From: Pseudomonas pseudonitroreducens
GTDB taxonomy: Bacteria; Pseudomonadota; Gammaproteobacteria; Pseudomonadales; Pseudomonadaceae
Assembly (NCBI RefSeq): GCF_021603645.1
Contig: NZ_BQHJ01000001.1
Span: forward strand, 372,001 to 436,000
Direction of reading: 5' to 3'
DNA length: 64,000 nucleotides
Under the pieces are notes generated by a model that saw nothing but the letters and a program-made list of their open reading frames with translations, did not search any database and was not told the origin of the DNA. Each line of letters opens with the position of its first letter. The first letter of the stretch is position 1. Position numbers and translations under genes: made by a program. This document shows positions 37,263-46,465 of this stretch, in pieces.

Positions 37263-38363
37263 TCAGGGCGCTGGCGCCGACAACTGCTGCATCGCCTTCA
37301 CCGGCGTGCCATCGCTCCAGCGCCCCATGGACAGCTGCGCCGGCCCGCCGCCCAGTGCGTAATCGCGGTCCTGGCCGTAGAAGGCCGCATCGCACAGCGC
37401 ATCGAACAGCTTCCACGGCCCGAACCAGTCCAGCGCATCGGTCGCCAGGGCGTTGTGGGCCGAGGGTTGCCCTTGTTTCAGTCGCTGCTTCACTCGCTCC
37501 TGCACGCGGTTGAGCAGCCAGCTGGAAGAGTCGCTCGGCGGGTAGCGCGGGTCGAAGCGCGGTGCGGTCGGTGCCGCGTGGTTGGCCAGCAGCGGCGGGC
37601 TACCGTGACGGTCGCTGCGCAGCATGAGCAGGTCCTTGTCGCGCGGCGCCACCTGGGTGCTTTCCGCATAGATGCGCCGCGCGTCATCGCAGGCGACGCG
37701 CTCATCCTCGTCGCCGCAGATCGCCAGCAGCAGCGTGCCGGCAGGAATGTTCGCCAGCGGCTCCAGCGGTACCTGGCGCCAGCGCGGCCCGCTGCTCTTG
37801 CCCGGCTCCACGGCCATCAGCGCGCGTGGCCGGGGAGCGCCGAGGCGTTGCCAGGAGGCCGCCAGCCCACTGGCAATCAGGCCGCCCGCCGAGTGGCCGA
37901 CGTAGGCGACGTGCTCCAGTTCCGGCTTCACCCCCAGCTTCCCTGCCTGCAGATCGGCAATGGCGCGGCGCACGGAATCGGCGGCGTTGGGCAGGAACTC
38001 TGCCGCCGGCGTCTTCAGTGTCGCCTGGTAGCGCGGATAGATGAGGATGGCGCCGCGCCGGACGATGTGCTCGATCCAGGCGCGATAGAGGTCGGGCTGC
38101 ATGACGCTCCAGCCGTGGGTGAAGACCACGACGGGGGCGCTGGAAGGGGCAGGGCGCTGCGGCGTGAACACCCAGTATTCGTTGCCCTCGGCACTGAAGT
38201 GCCACTGGCGCACGTCGGCGTGGGCGTAGTTGGAGCCACCGGGGCCTTGCAGCGGCTGCGTCGGCGGCAGGGCCTCGGCTGCGTGCAGCGGGCCGGCCAG
38301 GAGAGGGTTGCAGATCAGCAGCAGGCCGGCGGCCAGCGCTGGAATCAGCCGGGGGGCGGGCAT
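37263..38363 (-). CDS. Secreted alpha/beta hydrolase
   Basis: 366 aa from ATG 38363; the open frame upstream is a shadow of batD. Signal peptide runs to about residue 29 (GPLHAAE). The nucleophile elbow is GHSAGG (156-161, Ser158), and FTHGW (81-85) forms the oxyanion region; an acidic CGDEDE stretch could hold the catalytic Asp. Likely a periplasmic or secreted esterase/lipase. It begins 37 nt after batD in the same direction, so it may be the last gene of the MoxR-Bat operon, an addition not typical of that operon. Confidence 0.85.
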   Translation of the reverse strand: MPAPRLIPALAAGLLLICNPLLAGPLHAAEALPPTQPLQGPGGSNYAHADVRQWHFSAEGNEYWVFTPQRPAPSSAPVVVFTHGWSVMQPDLYRAWIEHIVRRGAILIYPRYQATLKTPAAEFLPNAADSVRRAIADLQAGKLGVKPELEHVAYVGHSAGGLIASGLAASWQRLGAPRPRALMAVEPGKSSGPRWRQVPLEPLANIPAGTLLLAICGDEDERVACDDARRIYAESTQVAPRDKDLLMLRSDRHGSPPLLANHAAPTAPRFDPRYPPSDSSSWLLNRVQERVKQRLKQGQPSAHNALATDALDWFGPWKLFDALCDAAFYGQDRDYALGGGPAQLSMGRWSDGTPVKAMQQLSAPAP

Positions 38364-38400
38364 GGAGGCACCTCTGGCGGGGATGCCTCCAGCATAGCCG

Positions 38401-40047
38401 TCAGCGTGGATAGAGCGGTGGCAGGCTGCTGGCTTCCGCTGCCGGCGGCGCGTCCGGATCGGCGCCGGGCAGGGTGCGGATGGCGCGCCAGAGGTCCTCG
38501 CCCTGCCAGTTGCGGCCGCCTTCGCTGTCGCTGTAGAGCGCGCCGTTGAGGCCATCCAGGGCATCGGACAGGGGCACGAAGCGAGCCGCCATGTCAGCCA
38601 GGGTTTCCGGTTGCTGGCGCGCCCAGGCGTCCAGCGCCTGGCGGGTGGCGTGCGAGTCGTTGGCCTGGCAGGCGCGGCGCAGCTCGTCGAGTAACGTGCG
38701 CGTGCTCGGGCCGGCCTGCGCAACGCGGATCACCGCTGGCTGGCTACGGGCCCGCCACCAGAGGGCGAAACCGAGCAGGGTGGTCAGGCTGAGCAAGGCA
38801 CAGGCGAGTTGCCAGGGCCATAGCAGCGCATCGCTGACGATTGTCTCGCTGGGCGCGGCGGGGGCTTCGGTGTGTTCCTCCAGCTGTGCGTTCGCCGCGA
38901 CCTGCAATGTGCGCGCAGGCAGGCTGGTGCGTTCGACGCGGCGCTCCTGGGTGTTCCACCAGACGATTTCCACTGGCGGCAGTTCCACCGGGCCAGCCTT
39001 GTCGGCGATCAGCGCTTCGCGCTCCTCGCGGCTGCCGATCATGCCCTGGTCGCTGCTTTCGTTGGCCAGTTGCGGCTGGTCCGGGTAATGCCGCAGGCCC
39101 TCGGGAAGGGGGATCGGCAGCGGTGGTAGCTGGGCGCTGGAGAGACCTTCCACGCGCAGCATGATGTTGCGGGTCAGCGCTTCACCGGCCTTGGCTTCCT
39201 CGGGCTGCGGGCTCCAGGTTTCGCTCAGGCTCAGCGAGCGGGCGGGCAGCCAGGGTGCGTCCTTCGGGTAATCGGCGGGCTTGGGGTCGATCTGCAGTGG
39301 AATGCTCGGCGAGGTGACCAGCACCTGCTTGCCCGGCTGCGGGCCGAACGGATTGTAGTCATCGTCATTGCGGCGCTGCGCGACCTGGGTGGCCTTGAAG
39401 GTCTGGCCGGGAATTTCCAGGGTCCCGCTCTTCTGCGGGAAGATCGCGTAGCGCACTTCGATCACGCCGTGGCGAACACCGTTGATGTCCTTTTCATAGG
39501 TGCGCGGCTCGCCCAGTTGCTCGACCCGGGCATCGTTCATGCGCAACGGGCTGAGGCTGCTGTCGTCGTACAGCGATACCGAATGGTAGATGCGCAGGGT
39601 GAGGATCACCTGCGCCTGCACCCAGCTTTCCTCGCGGTCGACGCTGGCGTCGATGAACACCGGGGCGAGCTTCTGGCCCTCGGCGCTGTCTTCGGCCTTG
39701 AGTACTTCGAGGCCGATCGGCTCGCTGGCGTTGCCGCCCAGGTGGATCGGCGGGATTTCCACCTTGCCTTCAGTGCGCGGCTGCAGGGTGATGATCCAGC
39801 GCGTGGTGGCCTGGGCCTTGCCGTTGAGGGTGGTGAGGCGGTTGACCTGGCGGGTGCCGAGCACCACGAAGGCCTCATCGAGCGGCTTCAAGTCGGGCTT
39901 GCCGAACAGCGTGGGGTCGTCCGACTCCAGTGTCAGTTCGACGCTCTCGCCCGCGGTCAGGCGCGCGCGGTCGACGCTGGCGGTGAAGCTGGCCTCGGCG
40001 CGGAAGGCGGCGAGGCAGAGCAGGGTCAGGCAGATCAGCCTTTTCAT
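38401..40047 (-). CDS. batD: BatD family protein
   Basis: 548 aa from ATG 40047, beginning MKRLICLTLLCLAAFRAEA, a signal peptide. A periplasmic region with tandem beta domains (residues about 20-400; FTASVDRARLTAGESVELTL is the family start), one membrane helix (about 406-430, LLWPWQLACALLSLTTLLGF) and a cytoplasmic tail. BatD acts with BatA/BatB and MoxR-type ATPases in aerotolerance or envelope maintenance in several bacteria; the mechanism is not known. Its start overlaps the batB stop by 4 nt. Confidence 0.87.
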   Translation of the reverse strand: MKRLICLTLLCLAAFRAEASFTASVDRARLTAGESVELTLESDDPTLFGKPDLKPLDEAFVVLGTRQVNRLTTLNGKAQATTRWIITLQPRTEGKVEIPPIHLGGNASEPIGLEVLKAEDSAEGQKLAPVFIDASVDREESWVQAQVILTLRIYHSVSLYDDSSLSPLRMNDARVEQLGEPRTYEKDINGVRHGVIEVRYAIFPQKSGTLEIPGQTFKATQVAQRRNDDDYNPFGPQPGKQVLVTSPSIPLQIDPKPADYPKDAPWLPARSLSLSETWSPQPEEAKAGEALTRNIMLRVEGLSSAQLPPLPIPLPEGLRHYPDQPQLANESSDQGMIGSREEREALIADKAGPVELPPVEIVWWNTQERRVERTSLPARTLQVAANAQLEEHTEAPAAPSETIVSDALLWPWQLACALLSLTTLLGFALWWRARSQPAVIRVAQAGPSTRTLLDELRRACQANDSHATRQALDAWARQQPETLADMAARFVPLSDALDGLNGALYSDSEGGRNWQGEDLWRAIRTLPGADPDAPPAAEASSLPPLYPR

Positions 40048-41804
40048 GGGTTGGGTTCCTGGCGCTGCTGCTGTTGCTGGTACCAGAACTTGCGGCGCAA
40101 CAGCTCGGACGGATCGTCGGGTATCTGCCGCAGCCACTGTTCCAGGGCCTGACGGCGCTCGTCCCCCAGTGGACCGGCATCTTCCGGGTTGGTTTCCTGT
40201 TCTTCGCGGGCGTTCTCGCCGGGTTTGTCGCTCTGGCTGGCAGAGGGGCGGTCGGCTTCCTGCGATGGGTTCTTCGCAGCCGGCGCTGGCTGCGAGTCGC
40301 GTTCGCTGGAGTGTTCTTCCTCCTGCTGCTGGTCCTGCGGCTTGGCGGCCTGGGGATCGCTGCTCTGGGCGGGGTCCTGGTTCTGCTGGGGGGGCTGGTC
40401 GGTGCCGTCGCCGGCGGGGTTTTCCTTGCGCTGGCGCAGCAGGTCTTCAAGCAGCGCCTTGTTGCGCTTGGCAGCCTCCAGCTCGGGGTTGCGTTCCAGT
40501 GCCTGATCGTAGGCGTCGATGGCAGCCTCCAGCTCGTTCTGTTTCGCCAGGGCATTGCCACGGTTGTAGTGGTCGGCAGCCTCGTCGCCCTGGGCAAAGG
40601 CCTGGGCGGCGTCGACATAATCGCCGGCGCGGTACAGCGCCAGGCCTTTCCAGCGGAGGTCGTCGAAGCGCTCGGCGGCCTCGGCGGGACGCCCGGCGTC
40701 GAGCAGGCGCTGGCCCTGCTGGTCCGGGCGCAGCCAGAGATCGTTGAGCTCGAAGGCGTTGGCATCCTGCGGCGGCGCCCACAGCAGGGGCAGCAACAGC
40801 GGCAGGCTGAACAACCAGCCGCGGCGGCCGGCACAGGCGGCGAGCAGGAGCAGCGGCAGCAGTAGCCAGTAGCCCTGGTCGGCCCAGCGTTGCAGACGCA
40901 GCAGCGCGTCTTCTTCGCTCACCTGCAGGCCCTGGGTGCTGTCCAGCAGACCGAGGGAGCGCAGGTCGCTGCTGCTGGCGCGCAGGCGCTGGAAGCGTCC
41001 ACCCATGTCGGTGGCGAAGACGCGCAGCGAGTTCTCGTCCAGGCGTGGCACCAGGATGTTACCCTGGTCGTCCTTGAGGAAGGTGCCGTCCTCCTGGGCG
41101 ATGGGCGCGCCGCCGGGCGTGCCCACGGCGAGCAGCAGCAGGTCCTTGCCCTTGCCCTTGAGCGCCTGGCGAATGCCCTGGCGCTCACGGGCGTCCAGCG
41201 CACTGGTGATCAGCAGGATCCGGCCGTTGCCCTCGGCACCGTTGTCCAGCAGGCGCCGCGCCTGGGCCACGGCGAGGTCGGCGCGCTGCCCCGGCTCGGG
41301 CATGATCGATGGCTTGAGGGCGTCGAGCAGGTTGCGCGCGGTGCCCAGGTCATTGGACAGCGGCACCAGCGTGTGGGCGCTGCCGGCGTAGACGACGATG
41401 GCGGTCTGCGCGTCGCTGCGGCTCTGCAGCAGGTCGAGCAACTTGTGCCGCGCCTGTTCCAGGCGGGTCGGCTTGAGGTCGGTGGCGAGCATCTGCGGGG
41501 TGAGTTCCAGCACCACCACCAGTGGGTCGCTGCGCTCCATGGTCGGTTGTTCCACCTGCTGCCAGCTTGGGCCGAGCAGGGCGAGCAGCGCCAGCAGCCA
41601 GGCGATGCCCAGGTAGATCCACGGGCGGCGCTCGTGCCGGCCGCCGCCACCCGCCAGCAGCCAGGGATGGAAGGCCTGCGGCAGCAGCAATTGCCAGCGC
41701 CCGGCGCGGCGTTCGCGGTGCCAGAGCTTCCACAGCAGCCAGCCCAGCGGCGGCAGCAGGATCAACCAGAGCGGGTGCAGCAGGTGCGGCCAGATGCCGT
41801 TCAT
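40044..41804 (-). CDS. batB: BatB/BatC-type protein with VWA and TPR domains
   Basis: 586 aa from ATG 41804. Helices at about 8-25 and 62-78, then a VWA domain (about 94-290), a third membrane stretch (about 310-345), a TPR segment (about 394-470) and a Gln/Glu-rich tail ending RRKFWYQQQQQRQEPNP. This merges the BatB VWA part and the BatC TPR part in one chain. The VWA metal motif normally DxSxS reads ELTPQ (100-104), so the metal site appears degenerate. Overlaps batA (ATGA at 41801-41804). Confidence 0.87.
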   Translation of the reverse strand: MNGIWPHLLHPLWLILLPPLGWLLWKLWHRERRAGRWQLLLPQAFHPWLLAGGGGRHERRPWIYLGIAWLLALLALLGPSWQQVEQPTMERSDPLVVVLELTPQMLATDLKPTRLEQARHKLLDLLQSRSDAQTAIVVYAGSAHTLVPLSNDLGTARNLLDALKPSIMPEPGQRADLAVAQARRLLDNGAEGNGRILLITSALDARERQGIRQALKGKGKDLLLLAVGTPGGAPIAQEDGTFLKDDQGNILVPRLDENSLRVFATDMGGRFQRLRASSSDLRSLGLLDSTQGLQVSEEDALLRLQRWADQGYWLLLPLLLLAACAGRRGWLFSLPLLLPLLWAPPQDANAFELNDLWLRPDQQGQRLLDAGRPAEAAERFDDLRWKGLALYRAGDYVDAAQAFAQGDEAADHYNRGNALAKQNELEAAIDAYDQALERNPELEAAKRNKALLEDLLRQRKENPAGDGTDQPPQQNQDPAQSSDPQAAKPQDQQQEEEHSSERDSQPAPAAKNPSQEADRPSASQSDKPGENAREEQETNPEDAGPLGDERRQALEQWLRQIPDDPSELLRRKFWYQQQQQRQEPNP

Positions 41805-42835
41805 GGCCGGCGCTCCTTCTGCAGACGCGCGACCCAGGCCGGCCAGCGCCAGTCTTCCGGCGGCCACAGCGTGCCCACGACTAGCGCCGCACTGATCAGC
41901 AGGGCCAGCAGCAGCGGCCAGCGGTACAGCGCGATGGCCGGACGTGCCTGGGTCGGCTTCTGTTCCACCGGCTCGAGCTGGTCGAGGCTGTCGGAGATGC
42001 GTTGCAGCTCTTCACCGTTGCGTGCGCGGAAGTACTCGCCGCCAGTGCTTTCGGCGATGGCCTTGAGCGCCGGCTCGTCCAGGTCCAGCCCCGGATTGAG
42101 GCCGAACAGCCCGGCGACGCCACCCTGCTTGGGATCCGCGCCGATGCCGATGGTGTAGACCTTCACCTGTTCTTCGGCGGCGAGCCTGGCGGAGGTCTGT
42201 GGGGAAATCTCGCCGGCGGTATTGGCGCCGTCGGTGATCAGCACCAGCACGCGGCTCTCGGCCGGGCGCTGGCGCAGGCGCTTGACCGCCAGGCCGATGG
42301 CATCGCCCAGGGCGGTGTCCTTGCCGGCGATGCCGATCAGCGCTTCGTCCAGCCAGACACGCACGGTGTGACGATCGAAGGTGAGCGGCGCCTGCAGGTA
42401 GGCGCGGGTACCGAAGAGGATCAGCCCGACGCGATCACCCCGGCGGCCTTCGATGAAGTCGCCGAACAGCTTCTTCACCAGGTCCAGACGGCTGACTTCG
42501 GCACCGTCCCAGGTCATGTCGGCGTAATCCATGGAGCCGGAAACATCTACCGCCACCAGCAGGTCACGGCCGGTGGCCGGAATCGGCAGCGGCTCGCCGA
42601 CCCATTGCGGGCGCGCAGCGGCCAGCAGCAGGCACAGCCAGAGCAGGGCGAAGGGCGCCTGCTGGCGCCAGGCCGGCAAGCGCGCACGGGCGCGACGGCC
42701 GGCAAGGCCCTCGAGTTCCTGGAGGAAGCTGACCTTGAGCGCCGCCTCGCCGTTGTCGGCCGGCGGCAGGATGAAGCGCATCACCCAGGGCAGCGGGGCG
42801 AGCAGGAAAATCCACGGCCAGGCGAACTCAAACAT
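41801..42835 (-). CDS. batA: BatA-type VWA domain membrane protein
   Basis: 344 aa. Two N-terminal helices (about 8-25 and 60-76), a VWA domain (about 90-285) with an intact MIDAS start DVSGSMD (Asp97, Ser99, Ser101), and a C-terminal helix near 305-325. BatA and BatB are partners of the MoxR ATPase. Its ATG overlaps the end of the DUF4381 gene by 8 nt, part of a chain of overlapping ends across the operon. Confidence 0.88.
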   Translation of the reverse strand: MFEFAWPWIFLLAPLPWVMRFILPPADNGEAALKVSFLQELEGLAGRRARARLPAWRQQAPFALLWLCLLLAAARPQWVGEPLPIPATGRDLLVAVDVSGSMDYADMTWDGAEVSRLDLVKKLFGDFIEGRRGDRVGLILFGTRAYLQAPLTFDRHTVRVWLDEALIGIAGKDTALGDAIGLAVKRLRQRPAESRVLVLITDGANTAGEISPQTSARLAAEEQVKVYTIGIGADPKQGGVAGLFGLNPGLDLDEPALKAIAESTGGEYFRARNGEELQRISDSLDQLEPVEQKPTQARPAIALYRWPLLLALLISAALVVGTLWPPEDWRWPAWVARLQKERRP

Positions 42836-43325
42836 GCTTGCGCACCCAGGTTTCCACGGAGGCGGCGAGGCCGTCGATGGCCTTGTCGTCCAGCTTGCAC
42901 TCGGCGCGGTAGCCGCCTTCCACCAGGATCATCCAGCGGGTCAGGCCGGCGGCCGGACAGCGGGTATCGAGGAAGGCCAGCCAGGCACGGCCGCTCAGGG
43001 TGTGGCTGTGGCTGTCCGGCCAGCGCGCCCGCGACAGGCGTTTGAGCAGGCCGTTCAGTGATTGCAGCCAGGGGCCGGCCGGCGCGCGGTCGTAAGGGCG
43101 CGGCAGGCGCTTGAGTTCCTCCAGTGCAGCTTCGCGCAGCGGGTCCAGCGGCACATCGGTGACGACCTTGGCCCTGCGCCTGGGCAGCCAGCGCCGGCGA
43201 TTGCGCCACAGCGCCCAGAGCAGCAGCGGCAGCAGCGCGGCGAGCAACCACCAGCCTGGCGCCGGCGGCCACCAGGGCACCGCAGCCGGCTCGATGAGTG
43301 GTTGCAACTGATCGAGCGGATTCAT
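42828..43325 (-). CDS. DUF4381 membrane protein
   Basis: 165 aa from ATG 43325, overlapping the DUF58 stop (ATGA). The long open frame upstream is a shadow. One membrane helix (about 22-42, GWWLLAALLPLLLWALW) followed by a basic segment and a soluble domain. DUF4381 is a standard member of MoxR-DUF58-Bat operons. Role unknown. Confidence 0.85.
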   Translation of the reverse strand: MNPLDQLQPLIEPAAVPWWPPAPGWWLLAALLPLLLWALWRNRRRWLPRRRAKVVTDVPLDPLREAALEELKRLPRPYDRAPAGPWLQSLNGLLKRLSRARWPDSHSHTLSGRAWLAFLDTRCPAAGLTRWMILVEGGYRAECKLDDKAIDGLAASVETWVRKHV

Positions 43326-44266
43326 TTGGCGTATCCCGGCTGGTGCTGTTCCAGCAGGTTGCGCAGTTGTTCCACCAGTTCTTCCTGGGTGGTCAAGGGC
43401 AGCAGCGGTACGCCCAGGCGCAGGGCGAGGCGCTGCCAGCGTTCGCGGCGGGCCTCGCCGAGGGCGCGGTAAGCCAGGCGCTGTTCGTCGATGTGGGTAT
43501 CCAGTTCCAGCTGTGCCTGGCCTTCGGCGAATCTCAGCAGCCCGGCGGCGGGCAGGGCGTGGTCGAGCGGGTCGGAGACCGGCAGCATCACCAGGTCGGT
43601 GTGCCGCGCCAGCAGTGACAGCTGCTGCTCGGCCACTTCGCTGAGCGCACGCTCGTCGCAGATCACCATGATCAGGCTGCCGGGGCGCAGCACCTCGCGA
43701 GCGCGGCGCAGGGCCATGCCGAAACCGTCGCCGCTGTGGCTGAGGTTGGAGCCGGCGAGCAGGGTGTTGTTGGCCCGCACGATCAGGTTGAACAACTGCA
43801 GCAGGCTCTGCTTGCTGCGCCTGGGCTTGATCTCGTGGCATTCGCTGTCGGTGAACACCAGCCCGCCGATGCGGTCGTTGTGCGCCAGCGCCGCCCAGCC
43901 GATGAAAGCGGCGGCTCGCGCGGCAAGCACGGACTTGAAGCACAGGCCGGAACCGAAGAACAGCCGGGCACTCTGCTCGACCAGGACGAATACCGGTCGC
44001 TCGCGCTCCTCATGGAACAGCTTGGTGTGCGGCTCCTGGCTGCGCGCGGTGACGCGCCAGTCGATGGTGCGCACGTCGTCGCCGGCCTGGTACACACGCA
44101 CCTGGTCGAAGTCCACGCCGCGGCCGCGCAGGCGCGAATGGTGCAGGCCGATCAACGGGCTGCGCCGCGAGGGCGTGGAGAACAGCTGGACTTCGCGCAG
44201 GCGGTGGCGAATCTCGATCAGCTCGCCAAGGGAAACCGCGACGCCGGGCGCCAGGACATTGTGCAT
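43322..44266 (-). CDS. DUF58 domain protein
   Basis: 314 aa. ATG 44266 is chosen over a TTG at 44281 because it lies one base after the MoxR stop. SRLRGRGVDFDQVRVYQAGD and DVRTIDWRVTARSQEPHTKL contain the DUF58 core; the central part folds like a VWA domain. DUF58 proteins accompany MoxR ATPases. No membrane segment, so it is cytoplasmic. Confidence 0.9.
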   Translation of the reverse strand: MHNVLAPGVAVSLGELIEIRHRLREVQLFSTPSRRSPLIGLHHSRLRGRGVDFDQVRVYQAGDDVRTIDWRVTARSQEPHTKLFHEERERPVFVLVEQSARLFFGSGLCFKSVLAARAAAFIGWAALAHNDRIGGLVFTDSECHEIKPRRSKQSLLQLFNLIVRANNTLLAGSNLSHSGDGFGMALRRAREVLRPGSLIMVICDERALSEVAEQQLSLLARHTDLVMLPVSDPLDHALPAAGLLRFAEGQAQLELDTHIDEQRLAYRALGEARRERWQRLALRLGVPLLPLTTQEELVEQLRNLLEQHQPGYAK

Positions 44267-44267
44267 G

Positions 44268-45227
<960 letters not shown>

Positions 45228-45288
45228 CGCGTGGATTTCCTGGACGAAGGGTGGGGCTGTCGGGCCGCCTACTTTACTGCATCGGCCG

Positions 45289-46161
45289 TCACTCTTGCAG
45301 CGCTGCGCTGCGAGCCTTGTGCGGCGCTAGCGGTTCCTGCGACGCCCGGTCGCCGGGCAACGGGGTCAGCAGGCGCAGGGAGCTGTCGCGGTTGAGCTGG
45401 TGGCGCATGTCGCGCGCGCCACCATGGACCACCGCGAAGCGGTAGACCCAGGCCACCAGGCGCGGCATACCGGCCTCCAGCAGCATGCGGTGGAACAGTT
45501 CGTCCGCCTCGGCCTTGGTCACCGGGGCGACGTTGAGGAACTGGTACAGCGCGTCATGCACCAGGCTGGCATGGTGCGCCACCGGCCAGAACATCACGCG
45601 CTCCTTCTGCTGGCCATGGCGCAGGCACTGCACGCTTTCCAGGTGCTCCCACCAGTCCGGCGTGCCGAGGGTCGCGATCCAGTAGAAGGGCACCTTCGGC
45701 GAGCAGCCGTCCCAGGCGTAGGTGCGGGTGCAGCCGAAGTCGTAGCTCACGGTGCCGGCGCTCAGGTCGACATGCGCGGGGCCGGGGTTGATGACGATGC
45801 GCCCGTCGTGCACCACCAGCCACTCGCTATAGAAGTAGCGCTCCTTGAACAGCGGGTCCTCGCGGACCAGTGGGAAGTCGATGTAGTTGATCCACGGGCC
45901 GTTGCGGTCGCGGCTGCAGAAGCCCCACTCGTCCACCGAGCGTTCCCGCGCAGCCTGCACCCGACGCAGACGTTCGCCCCGGCCGACGATGCGCGGCAGG
46001 AGGACGCCGAGATAGACCGGAACCGCGCCGACCAGCAACGGCCGCACGGCCTCATCGAGGAACAGCCAGGCCAGCACGAGCAGTGCCGCGCCTAGCAGGG
46101 TGACCAGCAGGTTGTCGAGGTGGCGCAGCAGCGGGCGGCGCAGGGGAGGGTGGCGTTGCAT
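45289..46161 (-). CDS. DUF1353-like membrane protein
   Basis: 290 aa from ATG 46161, which has a better-placed GGA (10 nt) than the ATG at 46170. Two membrane helices (about 19-34 and 42-57) and a C-terminal domain with YAWDGCSPK and LVHDALYQF, the two conserved patches of DUF1353 (WDGxS...VHDxLY). Same strand as and 61 nt ahead of the MoxR gene, so probably in its operon. Function unknown; the domain resembles phage-encoded DUF1353 proteins, of unclear role. Confidence 0.75.
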   Translation of the reverse strand: MQRHPPLRRPLLRHLDNLLVTLLGAALLVLAWLFLDEAVRPLLVGAVPVYLGVLLPRIVGRGERLRRVQAARERSVDEWGFCSRDRNGPWINYIDFPLVREDPLFKERYFYSEWLVVHDGRIVINPGPAHVDLSAGTVSYDFGCTRTYAWDGCSPKVPFYWIATLGTPDWWEHLESVQCLRHGQQKERVMFWPVAHHASLVHDALYQFLNVAPVTKAEADELFHRMLLEAGMPRLVAWVYRFAVVHGGARDMRHQLNRDSSLRLLTPLPGDRASQEPLAPHKARSAALQE

Positions 46162-46465
46162 GGCGTCCATTCCAGGCGAGGGGTTGCCATGATAGCGCTT
46201 TGATATTTCTGCGGGCAGTTACGGAACGATCGTGCCGCAAATTCTGTCGTTTCCCCTGAGCGTGGCGGCTGCATGCCGTTGAACGAATATGTCGCAGCCC
46301 CGTAAGCCAGCGGCGGCCCAGTCCCGATAAGCTCGGAGGGATCGGTGACCGCCCGGTCGGGGCTGTCAATCGAGGGTCACACTGCCCGGCTATACCTGTG
46401 GCCCGACACAAGACGATATGCGTTCTACGCTCAATCCAATAATTCGAGCCCAGCGGAGTACCAAC

